64,000 nucleotides of DNA from JAJTHJ01 sp046316025. Its GTDB lineage: Bacteria; Pseudomonadota; Gammaproteobacteria; Burkholderiales; Burkholderiaceae_F. Positions 35,054-42,934 of this stretch are shown in pieces. Location of the stretch: contig JBKCXU010000008.1 of assembly GCA_046316025.1 (NCBI GenBank), forward strand, positions 1-64,000, read 5' to 3'. The notes under the pieces are model-generated. The model was not told the origin of the DNA. It made no database searches and saw nothing but the letters and a program-made list of their open reading frames with translations. The position numbers were made by a program, and so were the translations under genes. Position 1 is the stretch's first letter. Each line of letters starts with the position of its first letter.

Positions 35054-36513
35054 CCGTCGCGCACAAGGCGGTCCACGGTCACGCCGCCGGCGTCCACCAG
35101 TTCAACCGCCAGCGGCATCTTGCCCAGCGCATGGGTCGCACAGGAGAGACAGGGATCGAAGGCGCGGATCGCCACTTCGATGCGGTTCAACAGCCCTTCG
35201 GTGAGCTTGCGGCCGTCCAGGTAGCGGCGCGCCACCTGCCGGATCGCCTCGTTCATCGCCTGGTTGTTGTGGGTGGTGGAGACGATCAGGTTGGCGCGAA
35301 CGATCTGGTCGTCTTCGTTGATGCGGTAGTGGTGGATCAGCGTGCCGCGCGGCGCTTCCAGCACGCCCACGCCGCGCTCGGCGCGCTCGCCGCGGGCGAC
35401 GAGATCGTGGCCTTCGATGTCGTCGTCGTGCAGCAGTTCCTTGATGCTTTCGGCCGCGAACAGCAGCTCGACCATCCGCGCCCAGTGGTAGGCGAGCGTG
35501 GCGTGGATCGGCTGGCCGTGGCCTGTGTCCAGAAACTCGCGGCGCGCCGCTTCGGCAAACGGCGTGGGAATCTGGTCGCAGTTCTGCACCCGCGCCAGCG
35601 GGCCGACCTTGTACCAGCCCGCCTCGGGGCCGAGTGCGCGCAGGTACGGGAACTTCATGTACGACCAGGGCTTGGTCTCTTCGACGATCGCCTCCCAGTA
35701 GCGGTTGGTGCCGAACTGATCGAAGAGCAGCGCCCTGTCCGCATCGCGCGCGCGCAGCTTGCCGTCGTACAGATCCATCTCGCCGCTCGGCCCCACCAGA
35801 CTCAGCAGATTGGAGCGGAAGCTGCCGAACACTTCATACAGCTCCGGCTGCGCCTCGTGCAGCCGCCGCACCAGATCGACCGCGCCGCGCGCCCAGCCGA
35901 TCACGCGATAGATGTCGGCCAGCAGTTCGGCGCGCTCGGCCGCCGACAGCGACTTGTTCACACCGCCCGGCACGCTGCCGGTGCCGTGGATGCGCTTGCC
36001 AGCCGTGTGGCGGATCACCTCCTGCCCGTACTTGCGCAGCAGCACACCCTGGCGCGCGACCTCCGGATACTCGGCCGCCACGCCGACGATGTTGCGGCGG
36101 GCGATCTCGGTGTCGAAGCCGAACAGCAGATCGGGCGAGGCGAGGTGGAAAAAGTGCAGCGCATGAGACTGCAGGATTTGCCCGTAGTGCATCAGCCGGC
36201 GGATCTTCTCCGCGGTCGGCGTGATCTTGGCGCCGACGATCTGATCGAGCGCCTTGGAGGCCGCCAGATGGTGGCTCACCGGGCAGATGCCGCACAGCCG
36301 CTGCACCATCACCGGCACTTCCCAGTAGGGCCGGCCCTGAATGAATTTTTCAAAGCCGCGGAACTCGACGATGTGCAGCCGCACCTGCTGAACGCGGTCG
36401 TCGGCATCGAGCAGCAGCGTTACCTTGCCGTGACCCTCGACCCGCGACAGCGGCTCGATGGCAACGCGACGCAGGGTCTCGGGGTGGGGGGCGGTTTCGA
36501 GGTCGGAGGTCAT
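35047..36513 (-). CDS. hoxH: NAD-reducing [NiFe]-hydrogenase large subunit HoxH
   Basis: 488 residues. The [NiFe] ligands are Cys74/Cys77 in RLCGICPVSH and Cys455/Cys458 in DPCLSCATH. The 27 residues after His461 are the tail removed by HoxW. Sequence and operon fit group 3d bidirectional hydrogenases, which couple H2 to NAD+ in the cytoplasm. It lies downstream of hoxY with a GC-rich repeat between them. Confidence 0.97.
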   Translation of the reverse strand: MTSDLETAPHPETLRRVAIEPLSRVEGHGKVTLLLDADDRVQQVRLHIVEFRGFEKFIQGRPYWEVPVMVQRLCGICPVSHHLAASKALDQIVGAKITPTAEKIRRLMHYGQILQSHALHFFHLASPDLLFGFDTEIARRNIVGVAAEYPEVARQGVLLRKYGQEVIRHTAGKRIHGTGSVPGGVNKSLSAAERAELLADIYRVIGWARGAVDLVRRLHEAQPELYEVFGSFRSNLLSLVGPSGEMDLYDGKLRARDADRALLFDQFGTNRYWEAIVEETKPWSYMKFPYLRALGPEAGWYKVGPLARVQNCDQIPTPFAEAARREFLDTGHGQPIHATLAYHWARMVELLFAAESIKELLHDDDIEGHDLVARGERAERGVGVLEAPRGTLIHHYRINEDDQIVRANLIVSTTHNNQAMNEAIRQVARRYLDGRKLTEGLLNRIEVAIRAFDPCLSCATHALGKMPLAVELVDAGGVTVDRLVRDGC

Positions 36514-36543
36514 GGTTGCCTCTGGAGCACAGTGCCGGCTCGC

Positions 36544-36627
36544 GCCCCCACCCCAGCCCTCCCCCGCTTCGCAGGGGAGGGAGTTTGTTCCCGCCCCCGC
36601 GCGCGAGGGCGGGTCAGGGTGGGGGCC
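36544..36627. repeat. Dispersed GC-rich inverted repeat within the hox operon
   Basis: Arms CCCCCACCCCAGCCCTCCCC and its G-rich complement near GGGTCAGGGTGGGGGC, with internal hairpins. It belongs to the same family as the copies at 2411 and 46313. It separates hoxY from hoxH and may stabilise or split the transcript. Confidence 0.8.
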
Positions 36628-36645
36628 TGAGCGCCGCGCACAGGC

Positions 36646-37191
36646 TCAGTCATAGTGAATAAACCCGTGCTTGAGCTTCGGCGTGCGGCCGGCGATCAAG
36701 TCGTTCAGAAACTGCCAGATCGCATCCGCCGACGGCGGGCAGCCGGGCAAAAAGTAGTCGATCTTCACCACCTCGTGCAGCGGATGCACCTGGGCCAGCG
36801 GCAGCGGCAACTCGGGGTCGTTGGGGATGCCGCCCTTGACGAGGCTGATCTCGGTTTCGTACACCTCTTGCAGGCATTGCTGCAGGTCCAGATGGTTGCG
36901 CTGCGCCGGCAGCCCGCCGGTAATGGCACAGGCGCCCACCGCGACCACGATCTTGCAGTTGCGGCGAAACTCGCGCAGCACGTGCACGTTCTCGGCGTTG
37001 CACAGCCCGCCTTCGATGAAGCCGATGTCGCACAGACCGCATTCCTTGATGTCGGTGAAGGGCGAGCGGTCGAACTCGATGAAATCGAGCAGCTCGAACA
37101 GCCGCTCGTCGATGTCCAGGAACGACATGTGGCAGCCGAAGCAGCCGGCGAGCGAGGTGGTGGCGACCTTGAGTTTCCGTGTCGTGTTCAT
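36646..37191 (-). CDS. hoxY: NAD-reducing hydrogenase small subunit HoxY
   Basis: 181 residues starting MNTTRKLKVATTSLAGCFGC. Cys17 and Cys20 plus the later Cys residues in VGACAITGG and LPGCPPSAD ligate the proximal [4Fe-4S] cluster. The length is typical of the short group 3d small subunit. The start overlaps the hoxU stop (ATGA). Confidence 0.96.
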   Translation of the reverse strand: MNTTRKLKVATTSLAGCFGCHMSFLDIDERLFELLDFIEFDRSPFTDIKECGLCDIGFIEGGLCNAENVHVLREFRRNCKIVVAVGACAITGGLPAQRNHLDLQQCLQEVYETEISLVKGGIPNDPELPLPLAQVHPLHEVVKIDYFLPGCPPSADAIWQFLNDLIAGRTPKLKHGFIHYD

Positions 37192-37961
37192 CCGCCACCT
37201 CCGCTGATGGGCTTTGCTTCGGCCGGCGCCGCCGCCTGCGCCAGCGGCCGCGGCGCATCGCGCAGCGCCTGCGCGCTGATCGGCTCGGCATCGAAGCGGC
37301 GCTCGCCGATCGGCACCGCAAAACCCACGTGCTTTTGGAGAATCACGCCGACCGGGCAGACCTGCACCGCCTTGTCGGTAACCGCCACGTCGGTATCGGC
37401 CAGACGGCCGGACTCGCTGTTGACGATCAGATGCTTGCCGATGCCGCGGCCGGCCAGCGAAAACACACTCTTGCGGTCCACTTCGGTGGACGCGCGTACG
37501 CACAGCTCGCACAGGATGCAGCGGTTGAAGTCCAGCAGCAGCTCGGGATGGCTGGCGTCCACCGGCCGGTCGGGGAAAAAGTAGTCGAAGCGGGCCGATT
37601 CCACGCCCAGGTCGTAGGCCACCGCCTGCAGCATGCAGTTGCCGCTTTTTTCGCACGACGGGCAGAAGTGGTTGCCTTCGACGAACAGCAGCTGCACCAG
37701 CAGCCGGCGCTGATGGTTGATCTCGTCGGTATCGCTTTCGACCTTCTGGCCGGCGCGCGCCGGCCGCGTGCAGGAGGTCTCCCAACGGCCGTCGATCTTC
37801 ACCGTGCAGACCTTGCAGCTGCCGTGCGGCTTGAACTCCGGGTGGTAGCACAGGTGTGGCACGTAATGGCCGGCGGCGAGCGCGGCCTGCAACACGGTCT
37901 GGCCGGGCGCGAAAGGGACTTCGGTGCCGTCGAGGGTGAAGGCGGGGGGTTCTGGCGTCAT
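37188..37961 (-). CDS. hoxU: Diaphorase Fe-S subunit HoxU
   Basis: 257 residues homologous to the N-terminal part of NuoG. A [2Fe-2S] domain (HLCYHPEFKPHGSCKVC) is followed by the His-Cys cluster region (GNHFCPSCEKSGNCMLQ) and a CILCELCVRA 4Fe-4S motif. It wires electrons from HoxF to HoxY. The C-terminus ends in Gly-rich residues overlapping hoxY. ATG 37961 is chosen because homology begins there and upstream residues derive from the repeat. Confidence 0.95.
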   Translation of the reverse strand: MTPEPPAFTLDGTEVPFAPGQTVLQAALAAGHYVPHLCYHPEFKPHGSCKVCTVKIDGRWETSCTRPARAGQKVESDTDEINHQRRLLVQLLFVEGNHFCPSCEKSGNCMLQAVAYDLGVESARFDYFFPDRPVDASHPELLLDFNRCILCELCVRASTEVDRKSVFSLAGRGIGKHLIVNSESGRLADTDVAVTDKAVQVCPVGVILQKHVGFAVPIGERRFDAEPISAQALRDAPRPLAQAAAPAEAKPISGGGG

Positions 37962-38010
37962 TCGGATTCGAAAATTCTGTTGAGCAAGTGCCGATACGGT
38001 GCGCGCGGTG

Positions 38011-38112
38011 CCCTCACCCCCGGCCCCTCTCCCGCTGATGCGGGCGGGGGGAGTAAACAACCCTCGCCCGCATCAGCGGGAGAGGGTGGCCGCGCAGCGG
38101 CCGGGTGAGGGC
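38011..38112. repeat. Inverted repeat between hoxF and hoxU
   Basis: CCCTCACCC at the left end mirrors GGGTGAGGG at the right. Inside, CTCCCGCTGATGCGGGCG pairs with CGCCCGCATCAGCGGGAG. It forms a large hairpin in the hoxF-hoxU gap. Confidence 0.8.
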
Positions 38113-38136
38113 AGACCGCCGCGATCCGGTACTCCT

Positions 38137-39966
38137 TCATGGCTGCTCCACCAGATGCGCATCGGCATCGTCGCGGCCGGTGATCGCGCGGGCCGGGGCA
38201 AGTTGCGCGTCCAGATCGAAGATCGGCTCGAAGCCGCCGGCCAGCAGCCGGCGCTCGTAGGCGGGGCGAAAGCGCTTCAACGTATCCACCACCGGGTTGC
38301 AGGCCGAGGCGCCCAGCTCGCAATGGCTGGCGGCGTGCAGCATGTGGTTTAACTCGTCCACCCGCTCCAGGTCGAAGCGGCCGGCGCGGCCGGCGGCGAT
38401 CTTGCCCATCAGCCGCTCGAGCAGCGAGGTGCCGACCCGGCACGGCGTGCAGAAGCCGCAGCTTTCATGCGCAAAGAAGCGGGTGAAGTTGAGTGCGACT
38501 TCGAACATGTCGCGGCTGCGGTCGAACACGGTGAAGGCGCCGGGGGTGGGCAGGTCTTCGAAGGCGATGCGGCGGCCGAACTCGTCGGCGCCGATGCAGG
38601 TGCCCGAGGGGCCGCCGATCTGCACCGCCTGCGCGTCCTGCGCGCCGCAGTCGGCCAATACCTCGGCCACCGTGACGCCCAGCGGCAATTCGTAGATGCC
38701 GGGCCGCGCACAGTCACCGGAGACCGACAACAGCTTGCTGCCGGCCGATTGCGCGGTGCCGATGCTGGCGTACCCGTCGCCGCCGTGGAGGGCGATCAGC
38801 GCCGCCGCCGCCAGCGTCTCGACGTTGTTGACCACGGTCGGGTGCCCAAGATAGCCGCGCTCGACCAGATGCGGGGGCCGGTTGCGCGGCACGCCGCGCT
38901 TGCCTTCGAGCGACTCGACCAGCGCCGATGCCTCGCCGCACACATAGGCGCCGGCGCCGAGGCTCACTTCGATGTCGAAGTCGAAGCCCGCCTCACCGCA
39001 GATCGACGCGCCCAGCAGCCCCGCCGCTCGCCGCCGCGCCAGCACCGCGCGCAACGGCGCCAGCAGATGCCGGTACTCGCCGCGCAGGTAGACGAAGCCT
39101 TGCCGCGCGCCGCAGGCGTAGGCGGCGACCGTCATGCCGTCGAACACCAGATCGGCGTGCGAGTTCAGCAACACGCGGTCCTTGAACGTGCAGGGTTCGC
39201 CTTCGTCGGCGTTGCAGACGATCAGCCGATGTGCGTCCGGCGCGGTGCGGCAGCCTTCCCATTTGAAGCCAACCGTGTAACCGGCGCCGCCGCGGCCGCG
39301 CAGCTTGGCGCGCTTCATCTCTTCGATCATCGGTACGCAGCCTTGCGGTGCCAAGTACGGACCGGCGGCGCGCTGCCGCTCGAGCACCGCGCGGATCGCA
39401 CTGCCGGGCACGAAGCCCGGATCGAGCAGCGCGCCGCGACGGCGCACGTTGTCCTCGATCACGAAGAGCTCGCGCGGCCAGTCGGCCACCGGCACCTGCT
39501 CGCGGATCAGCGCGGCGATCTCATCGACGCGCTGATCGTTAAGCCGCGCAATCGCCCAACCGTTGACGAGCAGCGCCGGGCCCTGGTCGCACATGCCCGT
39601 GCAGGAGGTCGTGTCCACCGACACCAGTCCGTCTTCGGACACCTTGCCGCGCTCGATCCAGAGCTGCGTGCACAGCCGCTCCAGCAGCGCGAGATTGCCG
39701 CTCATCCGGTCGGTGATGTTGTCGGAAAAGCGCACCCGGTAGCGGCCGGCCGGTTGCAGGTGCAAAAAGGCGTAGAAGCTCGCCACGCCCTCCACGCGTG
39801 CGCGCGGCCAGCCGATCGCCTGCGCGATGCGCGTGATCGCCTGCGGCGGCAGCCAGCCTTGCGGCTCCTGCGCATCGATCAGGATTTGCAGCAAGTTGGT
39901 GCGCTGCGCACCGTAGCGGGCGAGGATGTCGTCCAATGAGGCAAGGGCAGTCGCTTCGAGTGTCAT
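38137..39966 (-). CDS. hoxF: Diaphorase NADH/FMN subunit HoxF
   Basis: 609 residues. A NuoE-like N-terminal domain (~1-165, with CTGMC for a [2Fe-2S] cluster) is fused to a NuoF-like domain. That domain holds the NAD site (RGRGGAGYTVGFKW), the FMN site (CNADEGEPCTFKDR, GAGAYVCGEASAL) and a [4Fe-4S] motif ESCGFCTPCRVG. This is the Cupriavidus-type HoxF architecture. It is the first gene of hoxFUYHW. No hoxI and no hyp maturation genes are in the window. Confidence 0.96.
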   Translation of the reverse strand: MTLEATALASLDDILARYGAQRTNLLQILIDAQEPQGWLPPQAITRIAQAIGWPRARVEGVASFYAFLHLQPAGRYRVRFSDNITDRMSGNLALLERLCTQLWIERGKVSEDGLVSVDTTSCTGMCDQGPALLVNGWAIARLNDQRVDEIAALIREQVPVADWPRELFVIEDNVRRRGALLDPGFVPGSAIRAVLERQRAAGPYLAPQGCVPMIEEMKRAKLRGRGGAGYTVGFKWEGCRTAPDAHRLIVCNADEGEPCTFKDRVLLNSHADLVFDGMTVAAYACGARQGFVYLRGEYRHLLAPLRAVLARRRAAGLLGASICGEAGFDFDIEVSLGAGAYVCGEASALVESLEGKRGVPRNRPPHLVERGYLGHPTVVNNVETLAAAALIALHGGDGYASIGTAQSAGSKLLSVSGDCARPGIYELPLGVTVAEVLADCGAQDAQAVQIGGPSGTCIGADEFGRRIAFEDLPTPGAFTVFDRSRDMFEVALNFTRFFAHESCGFCTPCRVGTSLLERLMGKIAAGRAGRFDLERVDELNHMLHAASHCELGASACNPVVDTLKRFRPAYERRLLAGGFEPIFDLDAQLAPARAITGRDDADAHLVEQP

Positions 39967-40528
39967 CGAGAGAGAAAACAGGCGCGGTCAGTTCGACCGC
40001 AGGACACCATCGATGTTCGGAGCCGCGGCAGCCCCGCATCTGATCGAGGTCAAGTGCGCGCCGCTTCCACGCTGCTCAAGCGCAAACAAGGGTGAGATCG
40101 GCGCCACAGCGCACAACGCAGGCGCCGCGCCGCCACCAGCGCGCCGCACCCCGCCGGTGCGCTCGCCGCGCGCGCCGAAAACTTGCGCCAACGCAAAACC
40201 CTGGCAGGTCGCGACCGCCGGATTTTTGACATGGGAATTTTTCCCAGCTCATATCTCACCCATCGAACTCAACCCGAAGCGCGCCCGCGATGAAGAAACT
40301 CGCAGCGTGACGAGATTCGACGACAAGCTAGTCGTTACCTATGCGGACGGAGTGCCGCCCCCCGGCACGATTTGCACCTGGACGATCACGTACCCCTCCC
40401 ACATCGTGTCGGCGCCGAAGAGCGACCTGCCGGTAGTCTTCGTTCCGACACAGTAGGTGGTACGCACCTGCCTGCTTCGACACCGCCAACCGACGCGCAC
40501 CTCTCGAAGCTAAAGCAGCGCCGCGCTC
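39967..40528. other. Intergenic region, no confident gene
   Basis: 562 bases upstream of hoxF on its 5' side, so it should hold the hox promoter. A plus-strand frame from GTG 40307 to 40456 encodes 49 residues (VTRFDDKLVVTYADGVPPPG and on), but without a clear ribosome-binding site or family match. It could be a gene fragment. Confidence 0.45.
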
Positions 40529-41437
40529 TCAGCGCTCCTGCTCCAACAAAATGCGCGCCGCCGCCAGTTCGCTCTTTTGCGCTTTGCCGACCTTCGGGTA
40601 GACAAGCTTCATTTCTTCGAGCGCCTGCACGATTGCGGCAACCACCACCAGCCGCAGGTACCACTTGTTGTCGGCGGGCACCACGTACCACGGCGCCTGC
40701 GGCGTGGCGGTGGCGCGGATCGCGTCTTCGTACGCGGCCTGATAGTCGTCCCAATAGGCGCGCTCACGCACGTCGGCGGCGGAGAACTTCCAGTTCTTGG
40801 TCGGCTCGTTCAGCCGCTCCATGAAGCGTCGCTTCTGTTCCTCCTTGGACACGTTGAGGAAGAACTTCAGCACCTTGGTGCCCTGCCGCGTCAGGTAGTC
40901 CTCGAAGTGCGCGATGTCCGCCAGCCGCTCGTCGAACACGCGCTTGCGCACGCACTCGGGCGGCAGCTTCTGCCCTTGCAGGATCGCGCGGTGCACGCGC
41001 ACAACCAGCACCTCTTCGTAGTACGAGCGGTTGAAGATGCCGATCCGCCCGCGCTCCGGCAGCTCGCGCCAGTAGCGCCACATGTAGTCGTGGTCGAGAT
41101 CGAGCGCCGAGGGCTGCTTGAACGACACCACCTGCACGCCCTGCGGGTTGACCCCGCTCATCACGTGCTTGATGGTGCCGTCCTTGCCGGCGGCGTCCAT
41201 CGCCTGGAACACCAGCAGCAGCGACCGGCGGTCCTGCGCGTAGAGCTTGTCCTGCTCCTCGGCCAGCCACTGCACCCCGCGCGCGAGCCACTCCTTGGCC
41301 TGCGGCTTGTCCTCGCCGTCCATCTTGCCGGTGCTGGCCGGATCATGGTCGCGCAGCCGGAAGCCCTTGGCGCCGGTCACGCGATGCCGACGGATGGCGC
41401 GATCGATTTGTTCGACGATTTCTATGCGGCTTGGCAT
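40529..41437 (-). CDS. PPK2-family polyphosphate kinase/nucleotide phosphotransferase
   Basis: 302 residues. Walker A AMDAAGKDGTIKH (near residue 83), Walker B-like IGIFNRSYYEEVLVVRVH and the lid-region Arg/Lys residues are those of PPK2 enzymes, which transfer phosphate between polyphosphate and nucleoside mono- or diphosphates. SFKQPSALDLDHDYMWRYWRELP is typical of the one-domain class. ATG 41437 (MPSRIEIVEQIDRAIRRH) is preferred to upstream options. It stands alone on the minus strand. Confidence 0.92.
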   Translation of the reverse strand: MPSRIEIVEQIDRAIRRHRVTGAKGFRLRDHDPASTGKMDGEDKPQAKEWLARGVQWLAEEQDKLYAQDRRSLLLVFQAMDAAGKDGTIKHVMSGVNPQGVQVVSFKQPSALDLDHDYMWRYWRELPERGRIGIFNRSYYEEVLVVRVHRAILQGQKLPPECVRKRVFDERLADIAHFEDYLTRQGTKVLKFFLNVSKEEQKRRFMERLNEPTKNWKFSAADVRERAYWDDYQAAYEDAIRATATPQAPWYVVPADNKWYLRLVVVAAIVQALEEMKLVYPKVGKAQKSELAAARILLEQER

Positions 41438-41593
41438 GACATCCTCGCTCGGGCGGGCAGGACAAAGCGGTCCCGGTCGTCTGGTGCGACGCGCTTGGCC
41501 CATCGCCCGGCTTCTCGCCGGGCGCGGATCGACGCGACTTTTCGTTTCGCCGAAGCTGTCGGTCGCAACGCTTCGCAATGAGCGAATGCCGGA

Positions 41594-42169
41594 TCAGATC
41601 GGCGTCGCCAGGACGGTAATCGTGTCGGTGTAGGTGCGTGCCGGCAGCGTATTCGGCATCGCCGACTGCACATAAACGTGGGCGACCAGATTGCCGCTGC
41701 CGCAACTTGAGCTGTCGGCGACCGCTGCGAAGGTGGTGAACGAAAACGAGGTTGCATTCGCGTTGCGGGATGCCTGGATCGGCGTCGCCTGTCCGGGCAA
41801 GCCGACCGCGACGGCATAGTTGATGAGCACGCCATCGGTTGTCCTGAGCTGCCACCATGTGTTGGAAAGCAGGTTGTTGCCAGTATTGACCGTCAGTTGG
41901 ACTTGACCTACATAGGTATCGACAAGGCAAAAGCGCATCGACTTGCCGATCTCGGAGCCTTGGTTGCCGGCGTCGGGATGATCGGCGTTGTTAAACGACA
42001 CGTCGCTCAAGTTCAGCACCTGGACCTGCCGTGGGGTGGCGGGGCCGTTGGCGGCCACGCCAAAGGTGCCGGAGGATGTCGACCCCAGCGACCCCTGGGT
42101 CGCAGCAAAAGGGGCACTTGCCGCAAACGACAATCCAAGAATCAAACTGCGCGAAAAGCTGAAACTCAT
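41594..42169 (-). CDS. Secreted SCPU-like (spore coat U/pilin-like) protein
   Basis: 191 residues with a Sec signal peptide (MSFSFSRSLILGLSFAASAPFAA). The mature domain is beta-rich with paired Cys (MRFCLVDTYVG and DSSSCGSGNLVAHVYVQ) and ends ARTYTDTITVLATPI. That terminal strand is characteristic of SCPU/csu-type chaperone-usher subunits, but no usher or chaperone gene is nearby. Family assignment is tentative. Confidence 0.65.
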   Translation of the reverse strand: MSFSFSRSLILGLSFAASAPFAATQGSLGSTSSGTFGVAANGPATPRQVQVLNLSDVSFNNADHPDAGNQGSEIGKSMRFCLVDTYVGQVQLTVNTGNNLLSNTWWQLRTTDGVLINYAVAVGLPGQATPIQASRNANATSFSFTTFAAVADSSSCGSGNLVAHVYVQSAMPNTLPARTYTDTITVLATPI

Positions 42170-42434
42170 TTTGTGTTTCTTCCGATGATCTGAAGCAGGC
42201 GGCTGTGCCCAACCAGTGCTATCGATGGCAGCCGCTTCCACGCCGACCCTCGCCGAAAGCATGGCCGACCGCCCGCACGATCTTACGCCGCGACCCAACG
42301 AAGGGTGAGCCAAAACCGCAACCCGGCGGGCTTCCACTCGGGGCGGGCGTGGCGACCCGCCGAAGCGGCCACGGCCGGGCAACCGGAGCGAATCGGCCCT
42401 GGGGCTTCAAGCCCGCCCGCTGCACCCGCAAGAC

Positions 42435-42710
42435 CTACCCCAACCTCGCCAGCGTCCGCGTCAGCCGCCGCACGCGTGCATCGGTGCGCTCGCCGGGCTG
42501 GGCGGAAAACTGCGGGTGTTCGAGCGCGCAGGCCATCAGCTCGTAGAAGGCGCGGTCGTGCGCAGTGCGCGCGGCGGCGAGCTGCTGGGCGGTCGCTTCG
42601 CAGTCGGCGCCCGCCTCGACCATGCCGGCGACTGCCCGCACCTGGCCTTCCACGCGCTTCAAGCGCAGCGCCAGCTCGCGGCGCGCGGCAGCGACTTCGG
42701 CGGCGGCCAT
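42435..42710 (-). CDS. CsoR/RcnR/FrmR-family (DUF156) metal or stress sensor
   Basis: 91 residues. The signature RLKRVEGQVRAVAGMVEAGADC is followed by QQLAAARTAHDRAFYELMACALE. Cys37 occupies the conserved first ligand position. The usual His four helical turns on is not at the canonical place. Instead Cys61 and His51/His65 are nearby, so the inducer may differ from copper, nickel or formaldehyde. It is the last gene of the efflux operon, and a fitting palindromic operator lies upstream of that operon (47556-47583). Confidence 0.85.
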   Translation of the reverse strand: MAAAEVAAARRELALRLKRVEGQVRAVAGMVEAGADCEATAQQLAAARTAHDRAFYELMACALEHPQFSAQPGERTDARVRRLTRTLARLG

Positions 42711-42712
42711 GC

Positions 42713-42934
42713 TCAGGCCGCGGCCGGGCGGGCGGCCGGCACGCCGAGCTTTTTCAGGATCCAGCCGAGCGGGCAGAAATTGGTGAAGCCGTACTGCAGC
42801 AGATTGGCGCCGACGAAGGCCGTGAACGCCAGGAACCACGGCGAGACGAACAGCGGACTGGCTTCGAGGCCGAGCGCCAGCGAGATCAGGATGAAGCTGC
42901 CGGCAAAGATGTGGATGATGCGATCGATCGTCAT
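42713..42934 (-). CDS. DUF2892 (YgaP-like) small membrane protein
   Basis: 73 residues. MTIDRIIHIFAGSFILISLAL, two transmembrane helices and NFCPLGWILKKLG match DUF2892, seen alone or as the membrane tail of rhodaneses. It overlaps the RND gene by 4 bases and is followed 2 bases later by the DUF156 regulator, so all are in one operon. Function is unknown, and links to sulfide/persulfide handling come from family context only. Confidence 0.85.
   Translation of the reverse strand: MTIDRIIHIFAGSFILISLALGLEASPLFVSPWFLAFTAFVGANLLQYGFTNFCPLGWILKKLGVPAARPAAA

Noticed and set aside
38137..39966. Possible complex I NuoE/NuoF instead of HoxF
   Set aside because: It is a single fused protein followed by hoxU, hoxY, hoxH and hoxW, which is diagnostic of the NAD-reducing hydrogenase. 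No other nuo genes are nearby.
40307..40456. A 49-residue frame near hoxF
   Set aside because: There is no convincing start signal or homology. Noted only within the intergenic entry.
41506..41526. Hairpin CGCCCGGC-TTCTC-GCCGGGCG between the SCPU-like gene and the PPK2 gene
   Set aside because: No T-run on either side, so it is not called a terminator. It could be any GC-rich intergenic stem.
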